NCBI GenBank assembly: GCA_030065015.1
Contig: JASJDU010000027.1
Span: forward strand, 1-34,894
Source of the DNA: Candidatus Caenarcanales bacterium
Lineage (GTDB): Bacteria; Cyanobacteriota; Vampirovibrionia; Caenarcaniphilales; Caenarcanaceae
Direction: 5' to 3'
DNA length: 34,894 nt
The notes below the pieces were generated by a model. It ran no database searches. It saw only the letters and a program-made list of their open reading frames with translations, and was not told the origin of the DNA. Of the stretch, positions 32,605 through 34,894 are shown one piece after another. The position numbers and the translations under genes were made by a program. Within the stretch, counting starts at the first letter, position 1. Every line of letters starts with the position of its first letter.

Positions 32605-32994
32605 ATGACACTGATAAAAACAGAATTTTATATACCTTACAATCCAAAATTAAAAGAAAGGGCAAGAGTACTAAGAAAAAATCCTACAGAAGCGGAGGAG
32701 GTTATTTGGTATCAGCTTTTACGAGATTGTAAGTTCCAATTTTATAGACAAAAAATAATTGATAATTTCATTGTTGACTTTTATTGTCCTAAACAAAAAT
32801 TAGTTATTGAAATAGATGGGGAGTCTCATTATTCAGAAGATGCAAAATCATATGACCAAAAAAGAACTGAGATCTTAGAATCCTACGGAATAAAAGTTTT
32901 GAGATTTACGAACGAACAAGTACTAAACAATATAAATTATGTGAGGAAGGTGTTGGAATCCTCTTCCGCCCCAAAGGGGCTCCCTCTCCTTTAA
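32605..32994 (+). CDS. DUF559 (Vsr-like fold) endonuclease-domain protein
   Basis: DUF559 proteins have a PD-(D/E)xK-like nuclease core related to very-short-patch repair enzymes and often occur in repeat-bounded cassettes. From ATG 32605 (GAGGA ribosome-binding site) the 129-residue protein begins YNPKLKERARVLRKNPTEAE and continues with the core RQKIIDNFIVDFYCPKQKLVIEIDGE. The Asp of VDFYC and the acidic IEIDG plus SHY correspond to active-site positions. IKVLRFTNEQVL follows. The longer frame from TTG 32503 would begin inside the repeat head and is less likely. The last dozen residues are encoded by direct repeat copy B. Role (mobility, repair or defence) is unknown. Confidence 0.85.
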   Translation: MTLIKTEFYIPYNPKLKERARVLRKNPTEAEEVIWYQLLRDCKFQFYRQKIIDNFIVDFYCPKQKLVIEIDGESHYSEDAKSYDQKRTEILESYGIKVLRFTNEQVLNNINYVRKVLESSSAPKGLPLL

Positions 32995-33170
32995 TAAAGG
33001 AGATTTTTAAAAAGGCTTATTCTTCTATGTCCTTTAGCTTCACTTTAGACACTGAATAAGGCCAAAATAATTGTAACAACCTAACAACCCTAGGCAAAAA
33101 CCAAAGCCCCCTCTTTAATAAAGAGGGGGTTGGGGGTGATTAAAACCTATAACCATAACATAAACTTTTT
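32957..33170 (+). repeat. Direct repeat copy B of the DUF559 cassette
   Basis: This copy starts inside the 3' end of the nuclease gene and runs past it through the same tail, spacer and head as copy A, at an offset of about 627 bp. Differences include AAA for the TTC(G) loop of the first hairpin and scattered changes in the spacer. The stems are kept (CTCCTTTAATAAAGGAG, and the 23-bp CCCCCTCTTTA palindrome ahead of TTGGGGGTGATTAAA). No nuclease gene follows its head, so the array ends in an empty unit. Confidence 0.9.
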
Positions 33171-33282
33171 CGAAAAGCTTGACAGGTTCGAAAATTAATA
33201 GTACATTAAATATATAAGAAATTATTAAATACATATTAAATCTAAATATAAATTCTATCTATAAAACGAGGTTATAAAGAAA

Positions 33283-34689
33283 ATGAGTAATTTGGCTACA
33301 AGAGTGGGAGCTGGTGTTACTAATGCCGCTAATTCTATTGCACGTAAGCATACATTTACAATAGAAAAAAATGGTAAGAAAAGTACAAGTTGGTTAAGGC
33401 CTGAAAGGGAGAAGGTTCAAGGAGCAAAAGTTAGTAGGGTTTATGGAGTGAAGTCAGACTTCGCTATAAATATTAAAGGAAACAGTGTAAGAGCAAGTGA
33501 CTTTAAACAAGGTGGACAACTTATAGATTCTATAACGTTACGAGATGGTAGCATCCTTTCAAGGGCACAATATCAAGCTGAAAGATCAAAACATTTAATA
33601 AATATAGCTCAAAAAAATGAAACAGCTACTTCTCAGCAACATGCAGCTTTAAATTCAATAAATAATGGACATTATGTTCATAGGCTAGAAAATTATCATA
33701 ATTCTGAATTGGAGCTCAATATAGCTAAAAATGAACTAACGAAAAAGAAGAAGCATCTTCAAACAGTAAAAAATAATATTATAAATGGAATAGAACAATA
33801 TACAAAAGGCTTAAGTGAAGATGATCAAAAAAAGTTATTTGGATCCGATGGTTCAGGGGGACTTTACAATGAATGTGTGGAATTAAGAAAAGCGATTAAA
33901 GCCGAGGAAATTGAAAAAAGAGATTGGGAAAATCATAAATATAGTCAAAGTAATGAAGTGAAAGCTCATATTGCTTCCTCGGATACTAAAATTCGTGATC
34001 TTCAAAATAAATTAAATACACGCAAAGGTTCTATTATTCAAATAGTTCAAAAAGGAAACAATAATGAAAAGCAAGTAATTGATGAAGTTAAACAAAGTAT
34101 AAACTTAGCTGCCAAAAACGTTGATGTTTATGAAAATATCGTTAAAGATTATGGAAGAAAAGTTGCAGAAGATGTTCACCAATTTGAAACTAAACAGTCA
34201 GATAAGGTAACAGGTAAAGAGTTTGTTGAATCTTTAAATAAAGGAAGAATTGATTACGCTAGAGAAAATAATCTCAATCCACCAGTTATCAGATCGACAC
34301 AAAATACTTCTGGTACTGATCAACCACAGAACAGATCAGAATCAACAAATAGTGTTAGTAATAATAATCAAACAACAGGTTCAACAACTGGATCCAGTGA
34401 AGGAACAGATAATTCTACTAAAGCATCAGAAGATGAAAATAAAGAAAGAAATATTTTTTCTTGGTTCTTTGGAGTTCCCAAAGAAGAAGATGGAAGCAAT
34501 TCTAAAGACTGGGCGGCTGTGAGAGGTTGGGCTGCAAGAACTGCCATTGGCTTACCAATCGTAGGTGTTCTTTTTGCGGCTTTATCTTCAGTTTTCGGAA
34601 ACAATGATGAAGAGAAAAAGAAACAAGCAATAATGGCATTGCTTGCTGCTCAACAAGGTGGTCAGGGTGGTAATCTTGGTGTAGCTTAA
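33283..34689 (+). CDS. Coiled-coil protein with C-terminal hydrophobic helix, unknown function
   Basis: The 468-residue protein has no signal peptide. A basic N-terminal region (1-100) is followed by a long charged helical/coiled-coil part (about 135-310, e.g. AKNELTKKKKHLQTVKNNI and SDTKIRDLQNKLNTRKGS). A Ser/Thr/Asn/Gln-rich linker (about 335-385) precedes WFFGVPKEE, one strongly hydrophobic segment (about 422-440, TAIGLPIVGVLFAALSSVF) and a Gly/Gln-rich end. It starts about 110 bp after the DUF559 cassette with a GAGG ribosome-binding site and ends at a terminator. No family is recognised. The build, with a late membrane segment after a coiled coil, parallels the 501-residue protein on the other side. 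Confidence 0.7.
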   Translation: MSNLATRVGAGVTNAANSIARKHTFTIEKNGKKSTSWLRPEREKVQGAKVSRVYGVKSDFAINIKGNSVRASDFKQGGQLIDSITLRDGSILSRAQYQAERSKHLINIAQKNETATSQQHAALNSINNGHYVHRLENYHNSELELNIAKNELTKKKKHLQTVKNNIINGIEQYTKGLSEDDQKKLFGSDGSGGLYNECVELRKAIKAEEIEKRDWENHKYSQSNEVKAHIASSDTKIRDLQNKLNTRKGSIIQIVQKGNNNEKQVIDEVKQSINLAAKNVDVYENIVKDYGRKVAEDVHQFETKQSDKVTGKEFVESLNKGRIDYARENNLNPPVIRSTQNTSGTDQPQNRSESTNSVSNNNQTTGSTTGSSEGTDNSTKASEDENKERNIFSWFFGVPKEEDGSNSKDWAAVRGWAARTAIGLPIVGVLFAALSSVFGNNDEEKKKQAIMALLAAQQGGQGGNLGVA

Positions 34690-34717
34690 TTAAAACTCAA
34701 AATCTATTAAAAACAAA

Positions 34718-34752
34718 AAAATAGTGCACCTAGTTAAAAGGCACACTATTTT
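34718..34752 (+). terminator. Probable rho-independent terminator
   Basis: AAAATAGTG (34718-34726) pairs perfectly with CACTATTTT (34744-34752) across a 17-base loop, and the 3' arm ends in TTTT. It lies 29 bp after the stop of the coiled-coil gene. The A/T-rich arms would also allow weaker termination from the opposite strand. Confidence 0.6.
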
Positions 34753-34785
34753 CAAGAAAATATCTAAGGAACTTAATTAATAAAT

Positions 34786-34891
34786 GAGTCAGTAAATTTA
34801 AGTGTGTAAAAGGCAAAAGGAAAGAAAAAAAGAATTGACAAAAAAAGGATAAGGAAATGCCCAAAACACAAAATAAAAGAGACCAACTAAT
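34786..34891. repeat. Right copy of terminal inverted repeat (~106 bp)
   Basis: This is the inverted partner of 1-107, beginning at GAGTC. It includes a conserved untranslated leader with TTGACA (34835-34840), an AAGGATAAGGA ribosome-binding site and the start of a gene. Only four differences separate the two copies. Confidence 0.85.
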
Positions 34892-34894
34892 AGA
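34857..34894 (+). CDS. 5' end of a gene running off the right edge
   Basis: ATG 34857 follows AAGGATAAGGA and opens MPKTQNKRDQLI before the window ends. Eleven of the twelve visible codons can be compared with the left-edge gene; ten encode the same residue, and GAC/GAT is a silent change. The conserved leader and start indicate a recently duplicated gene family reading outwards from this window. Too little is present to name it. Confidence 0.5.
   Translation, partial: MPKTQNKRDQLI

Noticed and set aside
32330-33170. CRISPR array or tRNA-linked integration site
   Set aside because: There are only two long copies with a nuclease gene between them. There are no short regular repeats with unique spacers and no tRNA gene nearby.
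1-34894. Possible linear replicon or phage genome with terminal inverted repeats
   Set aside because: The content is chromosomal housekeeping genes, and the repeats hold gene starts that leave the window. They look like paralogous genes, not replicon ends.

Overview
The window is an AT-rich (roughly two thirds A+T by eye) stretch of bacterial chromosome. Genes lie on both strands in short runs, and most are housekeeping or cell-envelope genes. A complete minC-minD-minE-rodA run, a Rec2/ComEC channel, a CcsA-type cytochrome c assembly protein, a YggT protein, a CSP41-like SDR protein and an FlhB protein occur together with low G+C. This suggests a non-photosynthetic relative of the cyanobacteria (Melainabacteria/Vampirovibrionia type). 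That placement is inference from gene content and sequence style; no rRNA gene or marker phylogeny is available here. I saw no tRNA, rRNA or CRISPR array.

Layout. 1-2.1 kb: the start of a gene running off the left edge, gmk and pyrH (minus strand), and a small unknown ORF. 2.1-6.0 kb: comEC and a sensor histidine kinase (plus), then yggT (minus). 6.2-7.3 kb: a His/Cys-rich membrane protein converging on a Cys-rich lipoprotein. 7.4-10.8 kb: a RidA-like protein, 5-formyl-THF cyclo-ligase, an anchored unknown protein, a decayed MazF toxin and a NIT1-type nitrilase. 10.8-14.2 kb: rodA, minE, minD and minC, read leftwards, for division-site placement and wall elongation. 14.5-19.1 kb: a CSP41-like SDR protein, a variant (RGDEF) GGDEF protein with a tandem-repeat tail, and a NagD-type phosphatase overlapping glycerol-1-phosphate dehydrogenase. 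19.1-22.1 kb: unknown proteins, including a frameshifted coiled-coil gene with a partial duplicate behind it. 22.1-30.6 kb: a Ste24-type protease, an SRPBCC protein, a ROK-like protein, FlhB, an M23 peptidase, a DUF1189-like protein, a glutamine amidotransferase and ccsA. 30.7-34.9 kb: two large unrecognised proteins diverging from a small mobile-looking DUF559 nuclease cassette bounded by direct repeats of about 212 bp.

The two ends of the window are near-identical inverted copies of about 107 bp (four differences). Each carries a leader, a ribosome-binding site and the first codons of a gene reading outwards (MPKTQNKRD...). The window therefore probably lies between two members of a repeated gene family.

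Most worth following up: the DUF559 cassette, where the upstream repeat still encodes the C-terminal tail of a lost nuclease gene; the outward-facing twin gene starts; the araL-araM-like pair without arabinose genes; the MazF remnant lacking its catalytic residues; the frameshifted and partly duplicated coiled-coil gene; and the Cys/His-rich membrane protein and lipoprotein pair. No complete new defence or mobile system is convincingly present. The DUF559 repeat cassette comes closest.
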